Source: CAG-698 sp964385755
Lineage (GTDB): Bacteria > Bacillota_I > Bacilli_A > ML615J-28 > CAG-698
NCBI GenBank assembly: GCA_964385755.1
Contig: CAYLPZ010000002.1
Coordinates: forward strand, 73,934-137,933
Length of the DNA stretch: 64,000 nucleotides
Reading direction: 5' to 3'
A program made the translations under genes and the position numbers. Below the pieces are notes generated by a model, which ran no database searches, had not been told where the DNA came from, and saw nothing but the letters and a program-made list of their open reading frames with translations. This document shows, one piece after another, positions 9,506 to 18,532 of this stretch (position 1 is its first letter; the number at the start of each line of letters is the position of its first letter).

Positions 9506-10189
9506 ATGTCTAGAATTATAAAAAAAGTTTTGAAGTGTGCCTTTTGTAAAAAAGAGTCAACTTTTGATTTATTATTAAGTTATAGTCACCGTGGTATATA
9601 TGATTTAGATGGCAGAATATCAGATAATGTGTTTAATTTAATATCTTCTAAACGTATTATTTCATATAAAGTACAAGAGTGTCCATATTGTCATTACTGT
9701 AGTGACTATATAAATGATGAAAATAATGTACCAACTAAGTTTTCTAAACATTATAAAGATATATTAAACTATAAGCATATTCCGCCTTTAGCTAAAAAGT
9801 TTATCCTTTTTGCAATCATTAAAGAAGAATGTGGTGATTATTATAGAGCGGGAATGAGTTATCTTTCCTCTGCATGGATCTTTGATGATAATTATTATAC
9901 TTATGAAAATACTTCAAATAAAATGTTTGCAATTAATTCCCGAAATAAAGCATTTAAAAATCTTTTTATATATCTTAATGATTATATAACAGATAAAGAA
10001 AATAATAACATAATAATTATAATGGTAGATATTCTTAGAAGGGCTGAGAGAATCGAAGAAGCTAAAGAATTTATTAATAAATATGAAAACTTTATTACCG
10101 ATTATAATCTAATTAAAATGTTATCATTTGAAAAAGAATTAATTGAAAGATATGATTATGAAGCACATAACGTTACAGAAGTGTTATAA
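9506..10189 (+). CDS. Zinc-ribbon protein, DUF2225-like
   Basis: 227 residues. Two cysteine pairs lie in the first 75 residues, CAFC (about 11-14) and CPYCHYC (about 61-67), suggesting a split zinc ribbon. The remaining helical region (residues 85-220, containing KFILFAIIKEECGDYYRAGMSYL) resembles the TPR-like half of DUF2225/COG1655 proteins. The match is to the general family pattern and is not certain. A good ribosome site (AGGGAGGT) precedes the ATG. No function can be given. Confidence 0.55.
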   Translation: MSRIIKKVLKCAFCKKESTFDLLLSYSHRGIYDLDGRISDNVFNLISSKRIISYKVQECPYCHYCSDYINDENNVPTKFSKHYKDILNYKHIPPLAKKFILFAIIKEECGDYYRAGMSYLSSAWIFDDNYYTYENTSNKMFAINSRNKAFKNLFIYLNDYITDKENNNIIIIMVDILRRAERIEEAKEFINKYENFITDYNLIKMLSFEKELIERYDYEAHNVTEVL

Positions 10190-10198
10190 ATAATAAAA

Positions 10199-10235
10199 AT
10201 GGACATAAAGCTACTTAAATAGCTTTTATGTCCAT
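10199..10235. terminator. Bidirectional terminator between the zinc-ribbon gene and plsY
   Basis: Long stem ATGGACATAAAGCT (10199-10212) with AGCTTTTATGTCCAT (10221-10235). It is flanked by A-runs and T-runs and lies between convergent genes. Confidence 0.85.
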
Positions 10236-10239
10236 ATTT

Positions 10240-10869
10240 TTATATAAATTTGTTTTCATTATGTTTGATTAATCGTTTAATATTGGATATATGTCTAATA
10301 AATATTATCATTACTATTATGATTGTAGATATTAGAAAATATATATCTATTGTTAAATTAGTTAAAGGATCGAATCCAATAATTGTAAAAATTATTGAAA
10401 TAATTAAAGTAATTATTGCACAAGAAAGTGATCCTATTGAAGCAATTTTTGATATTTTTGTAATAATAATAAAACTAATTAAACATATTGGAGCTGAAAG
10501 AGGTAAATAAGCAAAGATAGCACCAGCACCAGTTGCAACACCTTTCCCACCTTTAAATCCTAAATATATTGAGAATGTGTGACCTAAAGTAGCTAAAAGA
10601 CCATATAAAGCAGGTGATAATACCATATATTCTAATGGAATGATTTTATATCTAAATAAAAAAACAAATAAAGCACCTTTAAGTGCATCTAAGAGAAATA
10701 CAACAAACCCAACTTTTTTTCCTAAAACTCTTATGGCATTTGCGGTGCCAATGTTTTTACTTCCGTTTTGTCTTAAATCCATTTTTTTTATTTTACCAAT
10801 GATTAATCCAAAAGGAATACTACCAATCAAATATGAAAGCAATAAAAATAATATTTTTAATAGTATCAT
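10240..10869 (-). CDS. plsY: Acyl-phosphate glycerol-3-phosphate acyltransferase PlsY
   Basis: A 209-residue polytopic membrane enzyme that transfers the acyl group of acyl-phosphate to sn-glycerol-3-phosphate, the first acylation in phospholipid synthesis. Family motifs are present: IGSIPFGLIIGK at the N-terminus, NGSKNIGTANAIRVLG (acyl-phosphate/G3P site) near 36, and GHTFSIYLGFKGGKGVATGAG near 97. Length is normal. It is divergent from parE, in the same arrangement known from Bacilli. Confidence 0.95.
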   Translation of the reverse strand: MILLKILFLLLSYLIGSIPFGLIIGKIKKMDLRQNGSKNIGTANAIRVLGKKVGFVVFLLDALKGALFVFLFRYKIIPLEYMVLSPALYGLLATLGHTFSIYLGFKGGKGVATGAGAIFAYLPLSAPICLISFIIITKISKIASIGSLSCAIITLIISIIFTIIGFDPLTNLTIDIYFLISTIIIVMIIFIRHISNIKRLIKHNENKFI

Positions 10870-11227
10870 ATAATTTTCCCCCTGTAGTTATTATATTTTA
10901 ATACATTTTATTATTTTTTTCAATTGTTCTTTTATAATATAACGTTTTACACTAAATTGTTACAATTTAATAAATAATTATGTTATATATTTTTTTCTTA
11001 AAAATAAACAATTTATAAAATAATATTTTATTATCAAAATATAGATATATTAATACTAAAATTCACAATAATTTTATAAATATACTAATCATAATCATAT
11101 TATAACTTTGACTATAATTATGTAATAAAAATATTTATTTACTTTTACTTAAATATATGCTATAATATAATTATAGATAAATTATACAAATCAAAAAATG
11201 ACATTTTAGAAAGGATTATGTTACATT
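10870..11227. promoter_or_regulatory. AT-rich divergent intergenic region with the parE promoter
   Basis: This 358-bp spacer separates plsY (-) and parE (+). An extended -10 (TGC then TATAAT, 11161-11166) lies upstream of parE, with a weak -35 (TTTACT, 11138-11143) at 17 bp. I see no other gene or hairpin here. Confidence 0.55.
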
Positions 11228-13186
11228 ATGGCCAAAGAGAGAAAAACAACATATGATTCTGATGATATTAAAGTCATGAAGGGGCTTGAAGCTGTTAGAA
11301 AAAGACCAGGTATGTATATTGGTAATACTAACTCAGATGGGTTACATCATTTAGTTTGGGAAATTTGTGATAACGCTATGGATGAGGCTTTATCTGGTTA
11401 TTGTGATCATGTAATAGTAAGAATAAAACCTGGTTACATTGTTGAAGTTGAAGATAATGGCCGTGGTATGCCTATTACTATTCATAAGGAAGAAGGTGTC
11501 CACACACCTCAAGTTATTTTCTGTAATTTACATGCAGGTGGTAAATTTGATGAAGGCGTTTATAAAGTTGCCGGGGGATTACATGGAGTTGGTTCAAGTG
11601 TTGTAAATGCGATGAGTGAATGGCTAAAGGTAACTATTTATCGAGATGGAAAATGTTACACTCAAACATTTAAAAATGGTGGTTCAGAAATTGGTAAGCC
11701 AAAAACTGTATCTGATCCCTCTAAAAGACATGGTTCAATTGTTGAGTTTAAACCTGATCCAACGTTATTCTCAACAATCTTTATCGATTATAAATTAGTA
11801 GTTCAAAGATTAAAAGAAGCTGCTTTCTTAATTAAAGGATTAACTTGTGAAGTTTTTGATGAAAAAAATCATTTGCACGAAACATTTAAATACAATGATG
11901 GTATTGTAGAATATATTAAAGATTTAAATTCTGGTAAAAAGGCTTTGCATGAACCAATATTCATAACAGGTGTTGCAAATGATATATCTGTTGAATGTGC
12001 CATCCAATACACAAATAGTCCATATAGTGAGAATATTTTATCATTTACTAATAATATTAGAACTAGAGATGGTGGAACTCATGTAATGGGTTTTAAATCT
12101 GGTTTAACTAAGGTTTTTAATGAATATGCTAGAATGAAGAAACTTCTAAAAGAAAAAGATCCTAACTTAGATGGTATAGATGTTCGTGATGGTATTAATG
12201 CTATTTTATCCATTCGTGTTCCAGAAAAAATATTACAATTTGAAGGGCAAACAAAATCTAAGCTTGGTAGTGCGGAAGCTAAAGTAGCAGTTGAACAAGT
12301 AATTATGGAAAAACTTCATTTCTTTTTATCGGAAAATACAACAATTGCTGATGAGCTTGTTAATAATGCTATTCGTTCATTTAAGAACCGTGAAGAAGCA
12401 CGTAAGAAAAAAGATGAGACAAAAGAAATTAAACAAAAAATTAATCGTAATGTAAACATGAATGGGAAACTTACACCTGCACAAACTAGAAACCCTAATC
12501 GTAATGAATTATTTATTGTCGAAGGTGATAGTGCTGGTGGAAGTGCTAAACAAGGGCGTGACCGTGCTTATCAAGCTATTTTACCTTTGCGTGGTAAAGT
12601 ATTAAATTCAGACAAAACTAAAGCTGACGAATTATTAAAAAATGAAGAAATATGTTCTTTAATTTACACAATTGGTACTGGAATAGGCCGTGATTTTAAC
12701 CTTAGTAAATGTAATTATAATAAAATAATCATTATGACAGATGCTGATGATGATGGTGCTCATATTCAAATTCTTTTATTAACTTTCTTCTTTAGACATA
12801 TGAGAGGTTTAATTGAAAATGGTAATGTATATATTGCCATGCCCCCTCTATATAAAATTAATTCAAAAAATAAAACTGAATACGCTTGGACAGATGAAGA
12901 ATTAAGAGATAAAACTGCAAATTATCGCAATTATGAAATTCAACGTTTCAAAGGTTTAGGTGAAATGAATTTTGAACAATTGTGGGAAACAACAATGAAC
13001 CCTGAAACAAGAACATTAATAAAAGTTTCTATTGATGATTTATCAGAGGCTGAAAATAGTATATCTACTTTAATGGGGGACCAAGTAGAACCTAGAAGAA
13101 ATTGGATTGAACAAAATGTTTCATTCGATAATGATGATAATTTCGACTTAAATGTTGATATCGAAGGAGGTATTGATAATGAGTAA
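11228..13186 (+). CDS. parE: DNA topoisomerase IV subunit B
   Basis: 652 residues. The ATPase (GHKL) domain shows EICDNAMDEA, DNGRGMP and the ATP-lid GGLHGVGSSVVNA. The TOPRIM domain shows EGDSAGGSAKQGRDR and TDADDDGAHIQ, and the C-terminus carries RFKGLGEMNFEQLWETTMNP. The SAKQGRDR wording and the partner gene favour ParE over GyrB. With ParC it decatenates replicated chromosomes, using ATP to pass one duplex through another. The TAA stop overlaps the ParC start (ATGAGTAA), so the two are translationally coupled. Confidence 0.93.
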   Translation: MAKERKTTYDSDDIKVMKGLEAVRKRPGMYIGNTNSDGLHHLVWEICDNAMDEALSGYCDHVIVRIKPGYIVEVEDNGRGMPITIHKEEGVHTPQVIFCNLHAGGKFDEGVYKVAGGLHGVGSSVVNAMSEWLKVTIYRDGKCYTQTFKNGGSEIGKPKTVSDPSKRHGSIVEFKPDPTLFSTIFIDYKLVVQRLKEAAFLIKGLTCEVFDEKNHLHETFKYNDGIVEYIKDLNSGKKALHEPIFITGVANDISVECAIQYTNSPYSENILSFTNNIRTRDGGTHVMGFKSGLTKVFNEYARMKKLLKEKDPNLDGIDVRDGINAILSIRVPEKILQFEGQTKSKLGSAEAKVAVEQVIMEKLHFFLSENTTIADELVNNAIRSFKNREEARKKKDETKEIKQKINRNVNMNGKLTPAQTRNPNRNELFIVEGDSAGGSAKQGRDRAYQAILPLRGKVLNSDKTKADELLKNEEICSLIYTIGTGIGRDFNLSKCNYNKIIIMTDADDDGAHIQILLLTFFFRHMRGLIENGNVYIAMPPLYKINSKNKTEYAWTDEELRDKTANYRNYEIQRFKGLGEMNFEQLWETTMNPETRTLIKVSIDDLSEAENSISTLMGDQVEPRRNWIEQNVSFDNDDNFDLNVDIEGGIDNE

Positions 13187-15644
13187 ATCGAAAATTACTG
13201 ATAAAATTAATAAATATACTGAAAATATTTTACATGATAACATTGAAAGTATTTTCGGTGAACGTTTTGCTCGTTATTCTAAAACAATTATAACTGAACG
13301 TGCACTTCCAGATGTTCGAGACGGATTAAAGCCAGTACAACGAAGAATCCTTTTCGCAATGTTTAAACAAGGAATGTTTCCTAAATCACCATATAAAAAA
13401 TCAGCTCGTATTGTTGGTGAAGTTATTGGTAAATATCATCCACATGGTGATTCATCTGTATATGAAGCAATGGTAAGAATGAGTCAAACATTTAAAATGC
13501 GCCTTCCACTTATTGATATGCATGGTAATAATGGTAGTATTGATGGTGATTCCGCCGCCGCAATGCGTTACACTGAAGCAAGACTATCAGTGTATGCGGA
13601 TTTATTATTAAAGGATTTAAACAAGCACACAGTCGGTTTCGTGCCAAATTTCGACGATGAAGAGCTTGAACCAATTGTTTTACCATCTTTCTTTCCGAAT
13701 TTACTTGTGAATGGTTCAACAGGGATTGCGGCTGGATATGCAACAAATATTCCACCACATAATCCTGGTGAGATAATTAAAGCTTTAATTATGAGGATTG
13801 ATAATCCTAATTGTACTCTTAAAGATATCATGACTATCGTTCAAGGACCTGATTTTCCAACTGGTGGAATAGTTCAGGGCGTTGATGAAATAATTAGAGC
13901 GTTTGAAACTGGTTGTGGAAAAATTGTAGTTAAATCTAAAACAGAAATAGATGAAAGTAAAAAAAATTTAAATCAGATTATTATTTCAGAAATTCCTTAT
14001 GGAGTTAATAAATCTGCTTTAGTTAAGAAAATGACTGATGTAGTTGTTGATAAACAAGTAGATGGAGTCTTAGAAATAAGAGATGAATCTGATAGAGAAG
14101 GATTAAGAATTGTAATTGATGTAAGAAAAGACATCAATTGTGAAGATATAAGAAATTTTTTCTTTAAATCTACCGATTTACAAATTAATTTTAGTTATAA
14201 CATGGTTTGTATCGCTAATAAACGACCTATACAAACTGGATTAATTAAAATATTAGATGCTTATCTTGATCATCAAAAAGAAATAATTACAAATAGAAGT
14301 AGTTATGATTTAGCTCTTGCTAAAAAGAGATTACATATAGTTGAAGGCTTAATCAGCATGGTATCTATTTTAGATGCAGTTATTCAAACAATTAGATCAT
14401 CTTCAAATAAAAGAGATGCAAAAGAAAACATCATGACTTTTTATAAGTTCACTGAAGAACAAGCTGAAGCTATTGTTATGTTACAATTATATAGATTAAC
14501 AAACACTGATATCGTTGCTTTACAAAATGAAAAAACAGAATTGCTAGATAAAATAAATGAGCTAGAACAAATTCTTAGTGATGAAAAAGTACTACTGAAT
14601 GTTGTAAAAAATGAACTAATTGAAACATTAAAAGTATTAGACATTCCTCGTAATACTGTAATTGAACATAAAGTAGATGAAACAGTTAAACAAGTTGATG
14701 TTAAAGTATTAATTGCAAAAGAAGATGTTGTTTTATTAATCACTAAAGATGGATATGTTAAGAAAATGTCTCCTAAAATCTATGGTATTGATGAAGAAAA
14801 TAAAATCAAAGAAGATGATTTTGTTCTATGTAAATATGATGTTACAACACTAGATACAATGTTATTTTTCACTGATAAAGGAAGCTATGTATATTTACCA
14901 GTACAAGATATTCCAGAAGCAAGACCGAAAGATCAAGGTAGAAATGTTGCGGTAATGGCAAGAATACCTGCTGATGAAAAGATTATTTTCGCATGTCCAG
15001 TTAGTGACTTTAACGATGAAATATATGTGTTATTTACGACTAAACTTGGATTAACTAAACGTACATTAATCAAAGAATTAGAAGCTACTCGTTATTCTAA
15101 AGCTTTAAAAGCTACAAAACTTCGTGAGGATGATTTAGTTGTTAGCGTAGATATTTGTAAAGGTGCAGATCATGAAGTTTTAATTGCTACAAAACAAGGT
15201 TATATGCTTCGTTATGATGCTAAAGAGATAAGTCTATTTGCACCAGCTTCATTTGGTGTTAAAGCATTAGAACTTAAAAATAGACCAGATGATGAGATAA
15301 TAGGTTCATACTTTGTTGAACCAAAAGATACTTTGTATGTCTTAAATGACAAATGTTGTGTAAGAAAATTTAAAGCAAATGATATACCTAAAGGGAAAAA
15401 GATTCATGTTGGTAGATTATGTGTAAATATTGGTACACCACCTCAATACTTAATCAGTATGGCCAACGTCCATGAAAAAGAACCAGAAGGAAGATGTTAT
15501 TTAGTTGGTGAATCATCATTCAAACTATTAATTGATGATGAAGATACTAAGAATTTAAATACTAAAAAACTTACTAGTTTATCTTCTAAAGTAGGAAAAC
15601 CAATTTGTCTTATTTCCACAAAAACTAGTAAAGACTTTCAGTAA
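13179..15644 (+). CDS. parC: DNA topoisomerase IV subunit A
   Basis: 821 residues. I chose the ATG at 13179, 8 bases after GAAGGAGG, in preference to an in-frame start at 13152 inside parE. The winged-helix/tower region contains ALPDVRDGLKPVQRR, the quinolone-resistance segment with HPHGDSSVYEAMVRM, and the catalytic tyrosine in AAMRYTEARLS. The C-terminal half has beta-pinwheel repeats (KDGYVKKMSP, TKLGLTKRT, TKQGYMLRY), as in ParC/GyrA. It cleaves and rejoins the gate DNA segment. The pair lies a few kb from the inferred terminus, where decatenation is completed; that link is only positional. Confidence 0.93.
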   Translation: MSKSKITDKINKYTENILHDNIESIFGERFARYSKTIITERALPDVRDGLKPVQRRILFAMFKQGMFPKSPYKKSARIVGEVIGKYHPHGDSSVYEAMVRMSQTFKMRLPLIDMHGNNGSIDGDSAAAMRYTEARLSVYADLLLKDLNKHTVGFVPNFDDEELEPIVLPSFFPNLLVNGSTGIAAGYATNIPPHNPGEIIKALIMRIDNPNCTLKDIMTIVQGPDFPTGGIVQGVDEIIRAFETGCGKIVVKSKTEIDESKKNLNQIIISEIPYGVNKSALVKKMTDVVVDKQVDGVLEIRDESDREGLRIVIDVRKDINCEDIRNFFFKSTDLQINFSYNMVCIANKRPIQTGLIKILDAYLDHQKEIITNRSSYDLALAKKRLHIVEGLISMVSILDAVIQTIRSSSNKRDAKENIMTFYKFTEEQAEAIVMLQLYRLTNTDIVALQNEKTELLDKINELEQILSDEKVLLNVVKNELIETLKVLDIPRNTVIEHKVDETVKQVDVKVLIAKEDVVLLITKDGYVKKMSPKIYGIDEENKIKEDDFVLCKYDVTTLDTMLFFTDKGSYVYLPVQDIPEARPKDQGRNVAVMARIPADEKIIFACPVSDFNDEIYVLFTTKLGLTKRTLIKELEATRYSKALKATKLREDDLVVSVDICKGADHEVLIATKQGYMLRYDAKEISLFAPASFGVKALELKNRPDDEIIGSYFVEPKDTLYVLNDKCCVRKFKANDIPKGKKIHVGRLCVNIGTPPQYLISMANVHEKEPEGRCYLVGESSFKLLIDDEDTKNLNTKKLTSLSSKVGKPICLISTKTSKDFQ

Positions 15645-15659
15645 GGATAGGTAATATGT

Positions 15660-16676
15660 ATGTATTGTTTAACAAATATAAACCATTATTCAATTCCTAA
15701 TGACATTGTTGTTACATTAAGTAAAATATATCGTTTTATTGGTAATAATGATTTTTACATTAAAACTTTAGGAAACGATATTTCAAAAGTCATTGAAATG
15801 ACGGTTGAAAAAGACGCTTACTACTTAGGTAAGATATTAAAAGTTGATATCTCTGAAGCAAGAAGTAAATTAATTGTTAGTAAAGATTCTTCACCAAGAA
15901 ACAAAGAAGAAAGTACGTTATATAACATTAAAGATTTACTTGGTTCTATCCAACAAAAATACCAAAAGTTAACATTACAAAGTAATGATTTACATAACGC
16001 ACTAAATTATGTTTACTCAAGTTACCATCCTATTAAATTTAGTTTAACAGAAGGTGGAAGAAGTGTTTTAGCTTCTCAAGGACATAAAAGTAAAAGATTA
16101 GTATTAGATGAGATGAATGAAATGATGAAAAAAATTATATCAAGCGAATCGTTTGAACATATATTATTAAATCTTCATTATTTCATTGATATTTCAAATC
16201 TTAAACCATTTGATTCTCATAATGAAACTCTTTCACTACTTGTTTTATATCAATTAATCTTATCAGCTGATTTAAATTGCTTTAAATATGTTAGTTTCTT
16301 TCAGCTATTATATAATGACTATGAAGCATTTTTAGATGAGTTATGTAAAGCAAGTGTTAACTGGAAAGAAGGACTTTCACAAACAACTGAGTTTGTTCGT
16401 TTCTTCTTAAATATCATTTTAAAGGCATACGAAAATGCGGACGCAATTATTAATAATTACTTATTTGATAAAGCAAATAAAAAACACGAAAACATCGAAA
16501 GTACAATTCTTAATATGAAATCAACTTTTACAAAAGATCAAATAAGACTAATGTATCCTTATGTAAGCGAGTCGACAATTAATAGGGCATTAACTGCTCT
16601 AAGAAATGATGGTCTAATAAAACCTCTTGGTAAAGGTCGTAGTGCTAAATGGATGATTATAAAGAAACGTTATTAA
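15660..16676 (+). CDS. Degenerate Fic-fold protein with C-terminal winged helix
   Basis: 338 residues. Residues about 176-210 align with the Fic core: HYF (as in HxxF), then LKPF where Fic has IHPF, then DSHNETLSLLVLY where Fic has xDGNGRxxRLL. So the catalytic His is Lys and the GNGR anion-hole motif is lost. The C-terminal 50 residues (STINRALTALRNDGLIKPLGKGRS) match the winged helix-turn-helix that ends many Fic proteins. AMP transfer is therefore unlikely; a regulatory DNA-binding role is inferred. It starts 15 bp after parC and may be cotranscribed. The Fic assignment is remote homology by eye. Confidence 0.5.
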   Translation: MYCLTNINHYSIPNDIVVTLSKIYRFIGNNDFYIKTLGNDISKVIEMTVEKDAYYLGKILKVDISEARSKLIVSKDSSPRNKEESTLYNIKDLLGSIQQKYQKLTLQSNDLHNALNYVYSSYHPIKFSLTEGGRSVLASQGHKSKRLVLDEMNEMMKKIISSESFEHILLNLHYFIDISNLKPFDSHNETLSLLVLYQLILSADLNCFKYVSFFQLLYNDYEAFLDELCKASVNWKEGLSQTTEFVRFFLNIILKAYENADAIINNYLFDKANKKHENIESTILNMKSTFTKDQIRLMYPYVSESTINRALTALRNDGLIKPLGKGRSAKWMIIKKRY

Positions 16677-16700
16677 TAAAATACAATTAAAATAAGTTAT

Positions 16701-16726
16701 TAAAACCATTTTCTGAGAAGATTATT
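16701..16726 (-). repeat. Dispersed intergenic repeat, copy A
   Basis: On the minus strand this reads AATAATCTTCTCAGAAAA then TGGTTTTA. It is nearly identical to 18161-18187 and 27126-27150. It lies 25 bp after the Fic-like gene. Confidence 0.6.
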
Positions 16727-16776
16727 TATAAAAACCTTAGTAATTATAAAGTAATTTTATCAGAAAACGGACTATT

Positions 16777-16807
16777 AAAATCATTTTGTTAACCAAAATG
16801 ATTTTTT
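16777..16807 (+). terminator. Terminator after the Fic-like gene
   Basis: Perfect 12-bp stem AAAATCATTTTG (16777-16788) and CAAAATGATTTT (16794-16805), followed by T residues. Confidence 0.85.
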
Positions 16808-16919
16808 TGTTTTATATGTCATAAAGATTACATTTTATCAATTTTTGTAATAGTAAATAAGAATTATTTTATTGATAAAATAATAAAAATTTTATATAAT
16901 AATTAAGCGAGGTGACATG

Positions 16920-17765
16920 ATGAAAAAAAGTAGATTTTACTTTGCAATAACATCATACATAATCATAATATTAAGTATTTCATTAAGTTTATATTATCCA
17001 GGAAAGCTAATAACATTATCATATTTTGTAACAATTTTTTTATTATTATCTAGTTTTATAAAGAAAAGAAATGAAGTGAATGAAATAAGATCTTATTTAT
17101 TGAAATATGTAACAGATTATGAAGTAAATGAATTTGTTGAAAATATAAACAATTTTGAGAAAAAATGTATTTTCTTTAATAAAAAACAAAGAAGAAGTTT
17201 TAATCTTTATCACGTACAAGCTTATATTGATCAAGGAGATTTTAATAAAGCAGAAGAATTACTTTTAGACATTGACTTGTCCGTTAATTCATTTAATAAA
17301 ACAACAAAATTTATTTATTTAATAAGTTGGTGTGATTTATTTTTTTATCAGAAAAAACCTGATAAAATGCTTTATACAATCGAAAAATTAACAACTATGA
17401 TTGATAATGAAAGAAATGCAAATCTAAAATTTAATTTTATAAAAAATGTTCAATCATCTTATTGGAAATATCAAATTCTAACTAATAGAAATTTAGACAA
17501 AATAAAACCAGAAATAGATAGAATCAATTTATATTTAAAAAATCAACCTGTATTAATGAAAAAAGTTGAATTTCTTTATATGAGTGGTTTAATACATTTA
17601 AAAGAAAAAAATTACTCTGAAGGAATAAAAAAATTTGAAGAACTAAAAAATATATATAAAAATGAAAATGCTTATATTGTAAAAGAAACAAATAAGATTC
17701 TAGATAATTATTATAAAATAAAAAACATAAGCCCGATAGGAGAAGAATATCTTTCTAATGCTTAA
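16920..17765 (+). CDS. Membrane-anchored protein with TPR-like helices
   Basis: 281 residues from the second of two adjacent ATGs, chosen for spacing from GAGGTG. Two N-terminal membrane segments (about 8-27 and 30-48) precede a helical cytoplasmic domain with TPR-like pairs, for example AYIDQGDFNKAEELLLDI and GLIHLKEKNYSEGIKKFEELK. I recognise no named family. It is the last plus-strand gene before the strand-switch region and has a long terminator. Its role is unknown; a scaffold at the membrane is a guess from architecture. Confidence 0.6.
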   Translation: MKKSRFYFAITSYIIIILSISLSLYYPGKLITLSYFVTIFLLLSSFIKKRNEVNEIRSYLLKYVTDYEVNEFVENINNFEKKCIFFNKKQRRSFNLYHVQAYIDQGDFNKAEELLLDIDLSVNSFNKTTKFIYLISWCDLFFYQKKPDKMLYTIEKLTTMIDNERNANLKFNFIKNVQSSYWKYQILTNRNLDKIKPEIDRINLYLKNQPVLMKKVEFLYMSGLIHLKEKNYSEGIKKFEELKNIYKNENAYIVKETNKILDNYYKIKNISPIGEEYLSNA

Positions 17766-17813
17766 TAATTAATAATAAAATTATTCTAAAACGATAATAT
17801 AAGGATTAAAAAT

Positions 17814-17858
17814 AAAAGGTTATTAACATTAACTAAAGAAGTTTGTTAATAACTTTTT
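17814..17858 (+). terminator. Terminator of the membrane TPR gene
   Basis: A 15-bp stem, AAAAGGTTATTAACA (17814-17828) with TGTTAATAACTTTTT (17844-17858), one G-U pair, followed by AT-rich sequence. Confidence 0.75.
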
Positions 17859-17880
17859 ATTATATAATTATACTTATTTA

Positions 17881-17908
17881 ACTTCCTATAATATATATTA
17901 TGTTAAAT
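17881..17908 (+). other. dif: dif chromosome-dimer resolution site
   Basis: 28 bp made of the arm ACTTCCTATAA, the centre TATATA and the arm TTATGTTAAAT. Compared from memory with the Bacillus subtilis dif site, 25 of 28 positions agree; the differences are at positions 9, 24 and 27. The arms are the XerC- and XerD-type half-sites and the 6-bp centre is the crossover region. It lies in the gene-free switch between opposing gene blocks, 1.9 kb from a Xer recombinase gene. This combination makes the call strong. FtsK-directed XerC/XerD recombination here would resolve chromosome dimers. Confidence 0.88.
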
Positions 17909-17955
17909 AAATTATATAAACGCTGAGCCTATGAAAAAGTTTCTATTGTTGAATT

Positions 17956-18020
17956 GTTTATAACTTGTTAATAACTGTTGATAACTCAATGTTATCAACA
18001 ATTTATTATGAGTTATAAAC
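17956..18020. repeat. 65-bp nested palindrome beside dif
   Basis: Outer arms GTTTATAACT (17956-17965) and AGTTATAAAC (18011-18020) are perfect complements. Inner arms TGTTGATAAC (17976-17985) and GTTATCAACA (17991-18000) are also perfect, around the loop TCAAT. Over 30-base arms, 23 positions pair. No T-run follows, so it is not a typical terminator. It begins 47 bp after dif. A protein-binding site such as a fork-arrest site is possible but unproven. Confidence 0.7.
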
Positions 18021-18160
18021 ATTTATAAAAATAATAATCTGTAATAATGATTTTATTATTTTAAACGATTATTAATTTGATAATGTATTTAATAAATTAA
18101 GTAAGTATAAATATGAGCTTGTTTATAAAATTTTTATTATTAGTTATTAAGATTTTAAAA

Positions 18161-18187
18161 AATAATCTTCTCATAAAGTGATTTTAA
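18161..18187 (+). repeat. Dispersed intergenic repeat, copy B
   Basis: AATAATCTTCTCATAAAG then TGATTTTAA, matching copies at 16701-16726 (opposite strand) and 27126-27150. Confidence 0.6.
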
Positions 18188-18195
18188 CAAATAAA

Positions 18196-18224
18196 AAAAT
18201 CAGTTTTTCAACTGATTTTATTTT
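18196..18224. terminator. Hairpin terminator in the strand-switch region
   Basis: Stem AAAATCAGTT (18196-18205) with AACTGATTTT (18210-18219), A-run before and T-run after; it could act in either direction. Confidence 0.7.
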
Positions 18225-18532
18225 TAGTCTTTAATTTCGTTTATTTTTGTTTTCGTTAATCTATGATTAATTATTCTAATGTACTATTAAAATCGATTAT
18301 AGATTAAATATTAGTCTAATTTTTTAAAATGTATATGTTATTTATATTTTTTATATTTTATAAATATTATTTTAAATATTATATTATTAAAAATATACTT
18401 AATATTAAGTTTTAATCAATTTTAATTTTATTTGATTAATTATATTATTAATTTGTTAAAATTGATTTTAAATTAAATTTAAGGGTATTTTTGTTTTTAT
18501 AAATAATAATATATACTTCTTCTCTTCTTTTT

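Larger units (their letters stand above)
17766..18532. other. Gene-free strand-switch region, probable replication terminus
   Basis: 767 bp without a convincing gene between the last plus-strand gene of the left part and the first minus-strand gene (deoB) of the right part. It contains, in order, a terminator, a dif-like site, a 65-bp palindrome, a dispersed repeat, a second terminator and an AT-rich inverted repeat (18414-18425 with 18456-18467) that may end deoB transcription. Genes on both sides point toward it, as expected where two replication forks meet. Confidence 0.75.

Noticed and set aside
13152..13178. Upstream start for parC
   Set aside because: It lies inside parE; the ATG at 13179 has GAAGGAGG at proper spacing and the usual MSK-type start.
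17820..18000. Cluster of DnaA-box-like motifs (TTATTAACA, TTATCAACA) suggesting oriC
   Set aside because: No dnaA, dnaN, rpmH or gyrBA nearby, flanking genes point toward the region, and a dif-like site is present; a terminus explains it better.
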